Shown here one piece after another: positions 22,096 to 30,167 of a stretch of DNA of 39,420 nt. A program made the translations under genes and the position numbers. Under the pieces are notes generated by a model. The model had not been told where the DNA came from and searched no databases. It was given only the letters and a program-made list of their open reading frames with translations. Source of the DNA: JBHIAG01 sp046758465 (GTDB lineage Bacteria; Acidobacteriota; Terriglobia; Acidiferrales; 2-02-FULL-67-57); NCBI GenBank assembly GCA_046758465.1, contig JBHIAG010000007.1, forward strand, positions 1 to 39,420, in the 5' to 3' direction. Within the stretch, counting starts at the first letter, position 1. Every line of letters starts with the position of its first letter.

Positions 22096-24789
22096 ATGAT
22101 TGGTCAGACACTCGGCCACTATCGCATTTTGGAAAAAATCGGCGCGGGCGGCATGGGCGAGGTCTATCGCGCCCACGATACCAAGCTCGCCCGCGACGTC
22201 GCCATCAAGCTTCTCCCGGAAGCCTTTGCCCACGACTCCGAGCGCCTGGCCCGCTTCGAGCGCGAGGCGCGCCTGCTGGCCTCCCTGAATCACCCCAACA
22301 TCGCTGCCATCTACGGGCTGGAGGAGGCGGACGATGTTCGCTACCTCGTATTGGAGCTGGTGCCCGGCCAGACTCTGGCCGAGCGGCTCGTCGCCGGCCC
22401 ACTGGAAGTTGAAGAGGCTCTCGGAGTCTGTCGCCAGATCGCCGAAGCACTAGAAGCCGCGCACGAGAAGGGCATCATCCACCGCGACCTCAAGCCTGGC
22501 AACGTCAAGGTCACCCCCGACGGTACGGTCAAAGTCCTTGACTTCGGCCTGGCCAAGGCCTTTGCGGGGGAGGCGGCGGAGATCGATCTCTCCCAATCTC
22601 CCACCATCAGCGAAGCCGCGACGCGCGCTGGGGTCATCCTGGGCACGGCGGCCTACATGAGCCCCGAGCAGGCCCGCGGCAAGCCGCTCGACAAACGCAC
22701 CGATATCTGGTCATTCGGTGGCCTGCTCTACGAGGTGCTCACCGCCCGGCGGGCGTTTGCTGGCGAGACAGTCACTGACACCATCGCGAAGATTCTCGAA
22801 CGTGAGCCGGATTGGCAGGCACTGTCTGAGACCACACCCCCGAATATTCAGTTTCTGCTACGCCGCTGCCTGCAAAAAGATCCTCATCGCCGCTGGCGCG
22901 ACATCGGCGATGCCCGCATCGAGCTTGAAGAGGCGCTGACCCAGCCTCGGAGGGTCACTGCGGAGGCGCTCGGGGCGCCGCGCCCGGGGTGGCGCCGGGC
23001 GATGCTGCTGAACGTAGGTGCAGTTGCGTTGGCCTCGGCCATTGTTGGGGGCCTTGTGGCTTGGCTGGCGCTCCAACCTGCACGCACTCGGGAGAGCACG
23101 GCAACGCTGGCTCAGGTTGCCCGACTCACTCACGAGCCCGGCCTCACGGAGTGGCCGAGCTGGTCGCCCGACGGCAGCCTGCTCGCATTCTCCTCCAACC
23201 GCAGCGGCAACTTTGAAATCTACGTTCGCCGGGTCGAGGGCGGCCAGGAGGTGAACGTTACCAGTGACCCCGCAGATGATGTCCAACCTGCCTTCTCGCC
23301 CGACGGCAACTCGATCGCCTTCGTTTCCACTCGCTCCGCGCGCACGAGCTTGATCAGGATTTGGGGTATCTTCGGCTTCGAGTTCCGCACCTTTGGAGGC
23401 GACGTCTGGGTAGCTCCGGCGCTGGGAGGACGCGCTCGGCGCCTCGCTCAGGATGGGAACTTTCCCGTCTGGCACCCGGATGGCACTAAGATCGCCTATG
23501 TCAGTGGCCCCGAGGACCACCGCTCCATCCTCGAGGTTGCCGCCGAGGGTGGTACCCCCAGACCGGTGCTCGCCAGCGCCGACTCGACGTGGGAGATTGT
23601 CAGGCTCCAGTACTCGCCGGAGGGGGCCTGGATTAGCTTCGAGACCGTTGACCAGCGCGTGCTGCTGTTGCCCGCGACCGGGGGTTCGCCACGCGAGCTA
23701 CTCAGGGGCTCAAACCATGTCTGGGATCCTTCCGGCGAGCGCCTCTACTACTTGAATCGAGAAGCTGTGGGCGGAACCCGGTTGCAGTCGGTCGAGATCG
23801 ATGCGGGTAGTGGGAAAGTCCTCAGTGCGCCTAAGACCGTCGGCCTGATGACCGGGATACTACGAGATTTGGCCGTCGCGCGCGACGCTCAGCAGCTTGT
23901 GGTCTCTAAACTGGAGGAGTCTCTTAACTTGACCCGCCTGCCGCTGGCTGCGGGCGGCAAAGTCCCCGCCGGGCCTGAGGAAGAGCTCAGCAGCGGCCAA
24001 GTCATAGACCGTTATCCCTCCTTCTCGCCCGACGGGCGGCGCATTGCCTTCGCAAGCAATCGCCTCAGGCCTTTGGAGATATGGGTCCTCGACCTCAACA
24101 GCAGACAGCTCGAACGCCTCCGGCTCCCCGGAGAGGACCTCGGCGCTAACCTCCCCTCCTGGTCGCGGGATGGCCAGCAGCTCGTCGTCACCCGCTTGCT
24201 AGGGGATGGGAACTCCTCGCTCTGGCTGGCGGCTGTTGACGGCAGCCTGGCGGAGGAGCTTGTGCCTCCCAAGCCTGGCCTGATGAGCAGCCCGTTCTCA
24301 CCCGACGGGAGAAAACTTCTCTATGCGTACCGTGTGGATGGCTTCGTGCAGTTGTTCGTCCTCGATCTCGCCAGCCGCCAGGAGCGCCAGCTTACCTTCG
24401 ATCCGTCGGACCACTACAGCGGCGATTGGTCTCCTGATGGCCGGTGGATCGCGTTGATCTCCAATGCGGGCGGTACCATCCAGGTCTGGAGGATGCCTGC
24501 CTCAGGTGGTGAACCGCAGCGCTTGACCTCGGGGTACGAGCGGATGCGACATGCGTTTTACTCCCCGGACGGGCGCTGGCTTTACGTCCAGCCAAGCCAT
24601 CGCAACATCTACCGCATGCCCGCCTCCGGCGGGCCTCTCGAACCGGTTACGACCTTTCCCAAGTCGGGCCTTTTCCTCGAAGAGCCGGCGCTCTCGCCCG
24701 ACGGTCGCTACCTCGCCTATTGCCGCAGCAGAGGCGGCTCTTCGTTGTGGGTTCTTACGATTGGGACCACGCGCCCCGCGGCCCCGTGA
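22096..24789 (+). CDS. Transmembrane serine/threonine protein kinase with WD40/TolB-like propeller
   Basis: The 897-residue protein begins MIGQTLGHYRILEKIGAGG, almost the same as the kinase at 8701. Kinase residues are complete: glycine-rich loop at about 16-22, Lys38 in VAIKLL, HRDLKPGN near 130, DFGLAK near 150 and MSPEQARGKPLDKRTDIWSFG. A membrane helix spans about 302-326. The remaining ~570 residues are a series of PD40/TolB-type propeller repeats, seen as repeated WSPDG, FSPDG and YSPDGRW with SNRSG-type turns. The propeller is probably outside the membrane and could sense a ligand or partner. The two kinases share N-terminal domain and promoter style but carry different sensor parts, which suggests shuffling within a paralogous family. 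Confidence 0.93.
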   Translation: MIGQTLGHYRILEKIGAGGMGEVYRAHDTKLARDVAIKLLPEAFAHDSERLARFEREARLLASLNHPNIAAIYGLEEADDVRYLVLELVPGQTLAERLVAGPLEVEEALGVCRQIAEALEAAHEKGIIHRDLKPGNVKVTPDGTVKVLDFGLAKAFAGEAAEIDLSQSPTISEAATRAGVILGTAAYMSPEQARGKPLDKRTDIWSFGGLLYEVLTARRAFAGETVTDTIAKILEREPDWQALSETTPPNIQFLLRRCLQKDPHRRWRDIGDARIELEEALTQPRRVTAEALGAPRPGWRRAMLLNVGAVALASAIVGGLVAWLALQPARTRESTATLAQVARLTHEPGLTEWPSWSPDGSLLAFSSNRSGNFEIYVRRVEGGQEVNVTSDPADDVQPAFSPDGNSIAFVSTRSARTSLIRIWGIFGFEFRTFGGDVWVAPALGGRARRLAQDGNFPVWHPDGTKIAYVSGPEDHRSILEVAAEGGTPRPVLASADSTWEIVRLQYSPEGAWISFETVDQRVLLLPATGGSPRELLRGSNHVWDPSGERLYYLNREAVGGTRLQSVEIDAGSGKVLSAPKTVGLMTGILRDLAVARDAQQLVVSKLEESLNLTRLPLAAGGKVPAGPEEELSSGQVIDRYPSFSPDGRRIAFASNRLRPLEIWVLDLNSRQLERLRLPGEDLGANLPSWSRDGQQLVVTRLLGDGNSSLWLAAVDGSLAEELVPPKPGLMSSPFSPDGRKLLYAYRVDGFVQLFVLDLASRQERQLTFDPSDHYSGDWSPDGRWIALISNAGGTIQVWRMPASGGEPQRLTSGYERMRHAFYSPDGRWLYVQPSHRNIYRMPASGGPLEPVTTFPKSGLFLEEPALSPDGRYLAYCRSRGGSSLWVLTIGTTRPAAP

Positions 24790-24875
24790 TCCTGAGCTCA
24801 CCAGTCCGCAGCGGATTCTTGGACTGCGGTGGTATTGCCCACCCACCTAATGAACCAGTCAACCAGTAAACCGGT

Positions 24876-26366
24876 TCAGTCGGGTTTCCAGCGCAGGATG
24901 GGCTTGCGGGCGGCCTGGACTTCGTCCAGCCGCCGCACGCGCGTGGAGTGTGGGGCGGTCTTGACCAGTTCAGGATTCGTTTCCGCTTCCCGCGCAATGG
25001 CCCGTAGAGCCTCGATGAACAAATCCAGTTCTTCTTTTGATTCGCTCTCGGTCGGCTCGATCATCAGCGCCCCTGGCACCACCAGCGGGAAGGCGACCGT
25101 GTAAGGGTGGAAGCCGTAGTCAATCAGCCGCTTGGCGATATCCATGGTGCGAACGCCGTGGCGCGCCTGGCGCTTGTCGGAAAACACGCACTCGTGCAGC
25201 GTAGGGCTGGGGTAGGGCAGCTCGTAGACGTCCTCGAGTCGCTTCCGGATGTAGTTGGAGTTCAACACCGCGTCCCGCGTCGTCTGGACAATCCCTTCCG
25301 GCCCGTGCGCCAGGATGTAGGCGAGGGCCCGTACGTGCATCCCGAAATTGCCGTAGAAGGCGCGCACGCGCCCGATGGACTGCGGCCGGTCATAGTTGAA
25401 CCGCAGGTGGCCGTCGGGCTGCGCTTCGAGCACCGGCACAGGCAGGAATGGCGCCAGAGCTTTCTTCACCGCCACCGGCCCTGCGCCTGGCCCGCCGCCG
25501 CCGTGCGGGGTCGAAAAAGTTTTGTGCAGGTTCAAGTGGATGAGGTCGACGCCGAAATCGCCCGGCCGCGTCATCCCGGCGAGCGCATTCATGTTCGCAC
25601 CGTCCATATACACCAGCCCGCCGCGCGTGTGCACGAGGGCGGCAATCTCGACGCTCTTCTCTTCAAAGATGCCCAGCGTGTTCGGGTTGGTGATCATCAA
25701 CGCCGCCACGTCCGCGGTCATCACCTGCCGCAGCGACTCCAGCTCCACTTGGCCGGCGCGGTTTGACTTGACGTTGGCGACCCGGTAGCCCGCCATGGCG
25801 GCGGTAGCTGGGTTGGTGCCGTGCGCGGAGTCGGGAACCAGCACGAGCTTGCGCGGATTGCCCTGCGCCTCCAGGTAGGCACGCACCATCAGGATGCCGG
25901 TCAGCTCGCCGTGCGCCCCCGCGGCTGGCTGGAGCGTGATGGCGTCCATGCCGGTGATTTCGAGCAGGCAGCGCTCAAGCTGCCGCAGGATTTTCAGGCA
26001 GCCCTGAGCGTATGCAACCGGTTGGTAGGGATGCTCGCTCGCCAGGCCCTCCAGCCGCGCTAGCACCTCGTTGATGCGCGGGTTGTACTTCATCGTGCAG
26101 GAGCCGAGCGGGTACATCCCCGTGTCCACGCCGTAGTTCCAAGTGGAAAGCCGCGTAAAGTGCCGGATGATTTCGATTTCGCTCACTTCCGGGAAGCCTT
26201 CGATTTCGTGGCGCACAAACTGCATGCCCAGGGCTTCTTCCGGCTTCACCGCCGGCACGTCCAGCGGGGGCAGGGAATAGGCGTGCTTGCCGGGCGAGGA
26301 CTTCTCAAAGATGAGCCCCTCGCTCTGGCTGACGTGCGGGTGCGCCTTGGGTGGTGTCTTGGCCAT
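24876..26366 (-). CDS. gcvPB: Glycine dehydrogenase (decarboxylating) subunit 2, P-protein beta
   Basis: This 496-residue subunit carries the PLP-binding lysine in LIHLNLHKTFSTPHGGGGPG and other family landmarks (YPLGSCTMKYNPRINE, LQPAAGAHGELTG, DSAHGTNPATAAMAGY, YMDGANMNALAG). With GcvPA it forms the two-subunit P-protein, which decarboxylates glycine and passes the aminomethyl group to the lipoyl arm of GcvH. It starts at ATG 26366. It is the last gene of gcvT-gcvH-gcvPA-gcvPB and is separated from gcvPA by a 108-bp inverted-repeat element that takes up essentially the whole 104-base gap and leaves almost no room for a ribosome site. It converges on the kinase-WD40 gene with an 86-base gap. 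Confidence 0.96.
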   Translation of the reverse strand: MAKTPPKAHPHVSQSEGLIFEKSSPGKHAYSLPPLDVPAVKPEEALGMQFVRHEIEGFPEVSEIEIIRHFTRLSTWNYGVDTGMYPLGSCTMKYNPRINEVLARLEGLASEHPYQPVAYAQGCLKILRQLERCLLEITGMDAITLQPAAGAHGELTGILMVRAYLEAQGNPRKLVLVPDSAHGTNPATAAMAGYRVANVKSNRAGQVELESLRQVMTADVAALMITNPNTLGIFEEKSVEIAALVHTRGGLVYMDGANMNALAGMTRPGDFGVDLIHLNLHKTFSTPHGGGGPGAGPVAVKKALAPFLPVPVLEAQPDGHLRFNYDRPQSIGRVRAFYGNFGMHVRALAYILAHGPEGIVQTTRDAVLNSNYIRKRLEDVYELPYPSPTLHECVFSDKRQARHGVRTMDIAKRLIDYGFHPYTVAFPLVVPGALMIEPTESESKEELDLFIEALRAIAREAETNPELVKTAPHSTRVRRLDEVQAARKPILRWKPD

Positions 26367-26474
26367 CTAGTGCCGTTCCAACTTTTTGTGGCTAAATTCG
26401 ATTGAAACCATCTTCAATGACCTCACGGGCGCGGGTGCGTTGCCCCTGGCTCCATAAAATTGGAACGGCACTAG
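26367..26474. mobile_element. 108-bp MITE-like element with perfect 15-bp terminal inverted repeats
   Basis: CTAGTGCCGTTCCAA (26367-26381) is exactly complementary to TTGGAACGGCACTAG (26460-26474). Imperfect pairing continues inward through a T-rich/A-rich segment. An internal ATTGAA/TTCAAT hairpin lies at 26401-26418. There is no ORF. The right end includes the gcvPA stop codon TAG, and the left end abuts the gcvPB start codon. CTAG at both ends may be a target duplication or part of the ends. It could also be a structured intercistronic RNA. Confidence 0.7.
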
Positions 26475-27856
26475 GAGGCTCCCGCAGCGACGCGGCTCGG
26501 CTGGCCTGCCGCGGCAGGCTGGCGGCAAGCGGCGCGCACCGCTGCCACAAAGCGGTCAATGTCAGCGCGCGTGTGGGTCTCGGTGACGCAGACGAGCAGG
26601 GCATTGTTCAATTCGGGATAGAAGGGCGCGAGTTCCACCCCCGGCAAGATTTTTTCCTGGGCCAGCCGCCGGCAGAGCGCGTCGGCGGCCCCGGGTACTT
26701 GGAGCACGAATTCGTTGAAGAAGGGCGCCGCAAACAGCAGCTTCGCGCCTGGCACTTTGCCTAGTTCGGCTGCTGCGTAGTGCGCTTTGGCCAGGTTCTG
26801 CTCCGCCAGCGCCCGCAGGCCTTCCTTCCCGTACACCGTCATGAAAATCGTCGCCATCAACGCGCACAGCGCCTGATTCGTGCAGATGTTCGAAGTGGCC
26901 TTCTCGCGGCGGATGTGCTGCTCGCGTGTCGCCAGCGTCAGCACGAAGCCGCGCCGCCCCTCGGCATCAGTCGTCTGCCCCGCCAGCCGCCCCGGCAGGC
27001 TGCGCACATAGCGCTGCTTCGTGGCCAGTACGCCCAGATAGGGGCCACCGTAGCTTACGGGTACTCCCAGCGGCTGGCCTTCCAGCGCCACGATGTGGGC
27101 TTCGGCTGGCGGCCGCACCCGGCCGAGCGCCACCGGCTCGTTAATGACCGTGATGAGCAAGGCGCCGTGCTGCTCGCACAAGGGCGCCAGCGCGGCGACG
27201 TCTTCCAGGCAGCCGAAGAAGTTGGGCGACTGGATGGCCACCGCAGCGGTCTGGTCGTTGAGCCGGGCCGCCAAGGCTTTCTGATCCACCTGGCCGCTTG
27301 CCAGGTAGGGAATTTCCTCAATCTCCAATTTCTGGCCGCGCGCATAGGGCGCGAGCACCGCGCGGTATTCGGGGTGGACCGAGCGCGCCACCAGCACCCG
27401 CGTGCGATCGGTGAGGCGCACCGCCATGATGACGCTCTCGGGCAGGGCGGTGGAGCCATCGTAGAGCGAGGCGTTGGCCACCTCCTGGCGGGTCAACTGG
27501 CAGATGAGAGTTTGAAACTCGAAGATGGCCTGCAGGGTGCCCTGGCTGATTTCGGCCTGGTAGGGCGTATAGGCGGTGAAAAATTCCCCGCGCGACACCA
27601 GCGCGTCAATCACCACCGGACGGAAGTGGTAGTAGGCGCCGGCGCCGAGGAAGCGCAGGAAGCCGCGGGCGTTCTCCTCCGCGTGCGCTCGGAAGAAGTC
27701 AACCAGCTCGGGCTCGGAAAGCGCCCTCGGAAGTGCCAGGGGTCGCCCGAGACGAATGCTGGCCGGAATCGAGGCGAACAGCTCCTCGATGGAGGCGCAG
27801 CGGGTGCTCTCCAGCATGGCGGCGCGCTCGGTGTCTGATTTCGGCAGGTAGCGCAT
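26471..27856 (-). CDS. gcvPA: Glycine dehydrogenase (decarboxylating) subunit 1, P-protein alpha
   Basis: The 461-residue alpha subunit of the glycine cleavage P-protein starts at ATG 27856, overlapping the gcvH stop by one base (TGATG), a sign of translational coupling. Family landmarks are MRYLPKSDTERAAML, FLGAGAYYHFRPVVIDAL, TAYTPYQAEISQGTLQAIFEFQT, NASLYDGSTALPE, SYGGPYLGVLA and SNICTNQALCALMA. It lacks the PLP lysine, as expected, and works as a heterodimer with GcvPB. The last residues (CRQPAAAGQPSRVAAGAS) run past the normal end of the family and include a translated 16-bp palindrome at 26504-26519. The stop codon lies within the terminal repeat of the 108-bp element, so the insertion may have changed this C-terminus. 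Confidence 0.96.
   Translation of the reverse strand: MRYLPKSDTERAAMLESTRCASIEELFASIPASIRLGRPLALPRALSEPELVDFFRAHAEENARGFLRFLGAGAYYHFRPVVIDALVSRGEFFTAYTPYQAEISQGTLQAIFEFQTLICQLTRQEVANASLYDGSTALPESVIMAVRLTDRTRVLVARSVHPEYRAVLAPYARGQKLEIEEIPYLASGQVDQKALAARLNDQTAAVAIQSPNFFGCLEDVAALAPLCEQHGALLITVINEPVALGRVRPPAEAHIVALEGQPLGVPVSYGGPYLGVLATKQRYVRSLPGRLAGQTTDAEGRRGFVLTLATREQHIRREKATSNICTNQALCALMATIFMTVYGKEGLRALAEQNLAKAHYAAAELGKVPGAKLLFAAPFFNEFVLQVPGAADALCRRLAQEKILPGVELAPFYPELNNALLVCVTETHTRADIDRFVAAVRAACRQPAAAGQPSRVAAGAS
26504..26519. repeat. Perfect 16-bp palindrome in the gcvPA 3' end
   Basis: GCCTGCCG followed directly by CGGCAGGC encodes QPAAAG on the minus strand. It resembles the GCAGGC palindromes at 8672, 9551 and 30144 but has no loop. 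Confidence 0.6.
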
Positions 27857-28257
27857 CAGGGCTCGCCCCGCTCTGCGGGCTCGGCGCGAATGAACGCCTC
27901 GTACTGTTCGGCGGTCAGCAAACTGTCGAGTTCGGCGGCGGTGTCAATTTTGATCTTGATGAGCCAGGCGCTGCCGTGCGGCTCCTGGTTCAGCAGCGCC
28001 GGATTATCGTTCAAGCGGCTGTTGACCTCCTCGACCGTGCCCGCCACCGGGCAATAGAGTTCCGAGACTGCCTTCACCGATTCTACCGTCCCCAACGCCT
28101 CCGTCGTCTCAAAGTGCGCGCCCGGCTTGGGCAGCTCGACGAAGACGATGTCGCCGAGCTGTTCCTGGGCATAGTGGGTGATGCCGACCGTGGCGCGTTC
28201 CCCGTCTAGTTTGATCCATTCATGCTCGCGGGTGTAGCGGTACTCTTGAGGGTACAT
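27856..28257 (-). CDS. gcvH: Glycine cleavage system H protein
   Basis: The 133-residue lipoyl carrier protein has the lipoylation lysine in LGTVESVKAVSELYCPVAG (near residue 60) and the family opening YRYTREHEWIKLDGERATVGITHYAQEQLGDIVFVELP. The lipoyl arm carries the aminomethyl group from the P-protein to GcvT and is then reoxidised by dihydrolipoamide dehydrogenase, which is not encoded here. It lies 21 bases behind gcvT and overlaps gcvPA by one base, so the operon is tightly packed up to the inverted-repeat element. Its length is typical. Confidence 0.97.
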   Translation of the reverse strand: MYPQEYRYTREHEWIKLDGERATVGITHYAQEQLGDIVFVELPKPGAHFETTEALGTVESVKAVSELYCPVAGTVEEVNSRLNDNPALLNQEPHGSAWLIKIKIDTAAELDSLLTAEQYEAFIRAEPAERGEP

Positions 28258-28278
28258 TGGGAGTCTCCGACGGAGGCT

Positions 28279-29388
28279 TCACCGGGATCGCTGGTAGAAG
28301 GGTGTGGGAACGATTTCGGCTGCAACCTCACGGCCGCGAATGCGAATGTCGATTCTGGTGCCCACGGCGCTCGCCCCAACCGGGACGTAGGCCAGGCCGA
28401 TATTCTTCTTCAGCCAGGGGGCATAGGAGCCGCTGGTGACGCGCCCGCATTCTTCTCCCGCCACCACCACCGGGTACCCATCTCGACCAATCCCCCGCTC
28501 GCGCATCTCGAACCCCACCAGGGTGTGTTCTAGGCCTTTTTCTTTTTGCGCCCGCAAGGCCTCCCGGCCGATGAAGTCGCCCTTGTCCAGCTTGCAGATC
28601 CAGTCGAGCTTCGCCTCCCAGGCCGTCGTGGTTTCGTCGATCTCGTGGCCGTAGAGGGCGTAGCCGGCTTCCAGCCGCAGCGTGTTCCGGGCTCCCAGCC
28701 CAGCAGGCTGCAACCCGTCGGACTTGCCCGCCTCCAGCAATGCGTTCCAAATCATCTCAGAGTGCGCCGGATCGAAATAGAGCTCAAAACCGTCTTCGCC
28801 CGTGTAGCCCGTGCGGGCGATGAGGCAGTCCACGCCTGCGACCTTGCCGAAGGCGAAACGATAGGGGCGCAGGGGAGCAAGGTCGCGCGGCGTCAACTGC
28901 GCCAGGATGGCCGCAGCGCGGGGTCCTTGCAGGGCGAGTTGGGTGTAGGCGTCGCTGCGGTTTTCGACCCTGGCTTCGAAGCGGTTGTGGCTGCGGATCC
29001 ACTCGTAATCCTTTTCGCGGTTGGCGGCATTGACACAGAAAAGGTAGTGTTCGTGGGAAATTTTGTGGACGACCACGTCATCCACAAACGTGCCATCGAG
29101 ACGGAGCAAGGCGGAGTACTGCGCCTGGCCGACGGCCAGCCGGCTGGCATCGTTCGAAGTCACATATTGCACCAGATCCAGCGTTTGGCGCCCGCGCACC
29201 TCAATTTCTCCCATGTGGCTGACGTCGAACAGGCCCGCCGCCGTCCGTACCGCGAGGTGCTCTTCGATGAGGCTGCGGTACTCGACAGGCATCTCGAAGC
29301 CGCCGAAGTTAGTCATGCGCGCTCCCCGCGCGCGGTGCGCGGCGTTCAGAGCGGTCTTGCGCAGAGTGATTTGGGTTTCGGTGGTCAA
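28279..29388 (-). CDS. gcvT: Glycine cleavage system aminomethyltransferase (T protein)
   Basis: GcvT transfers the methylene carbon from the GcvH aminomethyl arm to tetrahydrofolate, giving 5,10-methylene-THF and ammonia. I prefer the TTG start at 29388 (LTTETQITLRKTALNAAHRARGARMTNFGGFEMPVEY, 369 residues) because GAGGG lies seven bases upstream and the length then fits the family. An ATG at 29427 would add 13 residues that lie across the likely promoter. Landmarks include the folate-binding Asp region NDASRLAVGQAQYSALL, ALQGPRA, RTGYTGEDGFELYF, LGARNTLRLEAGYALYGHEID and GRVTSGSYAPWL. It is the first gene of gcvT-gcvH-gcvPA-gcvPB. I saw no glycine riboswitch upstream. Confidence 0.95.
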   Translation of the reverse strand: MTTETQITLRKTALNAAHRARGARMTNFGGFEMPVEYRSLIEEHLAVRTAAGLFDVSHMGEIEVRGRQTLDLVQYVTSNDASRLAVGQAQYSALLRLDGTFVDDVVVHKISHEHYLFCVNAANREKDYEWIRSHNRFEARVENRSDAYTQLALQGPRAAAILAQLTPRDLAPLRPYRFAFGKVAGVDCLIARTGYTGEDGFELYFDPAHSEMIWNALLEAGKSDGLQPAGLGARNTLRLEAGYALYGHEIDETTTAWEAKLDWICKLDKGDFIGREALRAQKEKGLEHTLVGFEMRERGIGRDGYPVVVAGEECGRVTSGSYAPWLKKNIGLAYVPVGASAVGTRIDIRIRGREVAAEIVPTPFYQRSR

Positions 29389-29417
29389 GCCAGACCCTCG
29401 CGGGCCAAGAATCCGCA

Positions 29418-29446
29418 AACCTAACATAGCGTTCCGGGCGGGTCAA
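29418..29446 (-). promoter_or_regulatory. Possible promoter of the gcv operon
   Basis: Minus-strand TTGACC (29446-29441) and a weak -10 TAGGTT (29423-29418) are 17 bases apart, giving a start near 29411 and a short leader to the TTG start codon. The -10 matches consensus at only three positions. Confidence 0.4.
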
Positions 29447-29533
29447 GGCGTGCCAGCGGCGGGAGAATTTTCGGTTGTTGCCAAACAGCCACTAAGTGTA
29501 GTGAAATTCAGTGAGCGGAGAAAGGAGACTGCA

Positions 29534-29707
29534 ATGGTGTTTCGCTGCGTGCAATGCGACCAGCCGGAAAGCAAGTGCCAGTGCGAGCGCTATTGCACGC
29601 TCTGCCAATCGCAATACAACGTGCGGCTGGTCGCCGATGGCCTCTACTACTGTGTTGACTGCCGCGAGGCCTGCGACTACCGCACCGAGGAGGGCACCAT
29701 CAGCTAG
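29534..29707 (+). CDS. Cysteine-rich mini-protein, likely zinc-binding
   Basis: The 57-residue protein starts at ATG 29534 behind a strong AAAGGAG site; the longer frame above it is a shadow of gcvT. It has nine cysteines, mostly paired as CVQC (residues 5-8), CQC (15-17), CTLC (21-24) and CVDC (40-43) plus Cys47, a pattern that fits one or two zinc ribbons or knuckles. The acidic C-terminal tail is short. No family is recognised. The next gene on the same strand, an RsbW-like protein, starts 58 bases on, so the two may form a unit. Zinc binding is inferred from spacing alone. Confidence 0.75.
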   Translation: MVFRCVQCDQPESKCQCERYCTLCQSQYNVRLVADGLYYCVDCREACDYRTEEGTIS

Positions 29708-29765
29708 CCGTGCGGCATCTCCTCGCGCTACCCCGTCGCTCGCGAAAGGCCTATACGGAAACCCA

Positions 29766-30167
29766 ATGAGCCCCGAGCCACGCGCTGGACAGGTCAGCTT
29801 GGTTCTCTCCACGGACCTCACCCTGCTGGGAGTGATTCGCGGCGCTGTCTACTTGGTGGCGCAACAAAACCGTTTTGCCGAAGCGGAGGCAATGAATTTG
29901 ACCCATGCCGTCGAGCAGGCCTGCCGGATCCTCATTGCCGGGCACTACCAGAACCGGCCGGAAGCCACTCTGCGCCTGCGCCTGGACAGTTTCGCCGACC
30001 GCCTCGAAGTGGTGGTGGAAGACGGCGACCTCGGTGCGCTGACCGGCAGCGCACCGGAGGCCTTCCTGATGGCGCGGGGGGTTGATCGGGTGGTGCAGGA
30101 GCAGACGGGCGAGGGTATCTATCAACTCACCTTGATCAAGTATCGCAGGCAGTCGCCTGCGTCCTAG
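29766..30167 (+). CDS. HATPase-like protein related to RsbW anti-sigma kinases (degenerate)
   Basis: ATG 29766 (MSPEPRAGQVSLVLSTDLTLLG) gives 133 residues, the usual size of stand-alone RsbW-type HATPase domains. The fold is suggested by AMNLTHAVEQACRILIAGHYQNRPEATLRLRLDSFADRLEVVVEDGD and the C-terminal GVDRVVQEQTGEGIYQLTLIKY. The VEDGDLG segment resembles the G1 box, but the Asn that normally chelates Mg-ATP in the N-box (EAVxNAxxH in RsbW) is missing, so it may not be an active kinase. The C-terminus RRQSPAS is encoded by a GCAGGC palindrome at 30144-30161. The gene overlaps the convergent exported-protein gene by four bases, CTAG, which gives both stop codons. Confidence 0.7.
   Translation: MSPEPRAGQVSLVLSTDLTLLGVIRGAVYLVAQQNRFAEAEAMNLTHAVEQACRILIAGHYQNRPEATLRLRLDSFADRLEVVVEDGDLGALTGSAPEAFLMARGVDRVVQEQTGEGIYQLTLIKYRRQSPAS
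30144..30161. repeat. GCAGGC palindrome forming the C-terminus of the HATPase-like gene
   Basis: CGCAGGC and GCCTGCG flank AGTC. It encodes RRQSPA directly before the final Ser and stop codon, in the same frame (R-R-Q-x-P-A) as the kinase copy at 9551-9572. Confidence 0.65.

Noticed and set aside
20972..22111. 379-codon minus-strand frame opposite the LytTR regulator
   Set aside because: The regulator has all receiver and LytTR motifs and its own promoter; the antisense frame has no features.
24802..24826. Terminator between the kinase-WD40 and gcvPB genes
   Set aside because: A CAGTCC/GGACTG stem exists, but the loop is long and no T-tract follows.
29389..29533. Glycine riboswitch upstream of gcvT
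   Set aside because: The gap is short and lacks the conserved GGAGAG-type core; only a weak promoter is visible.
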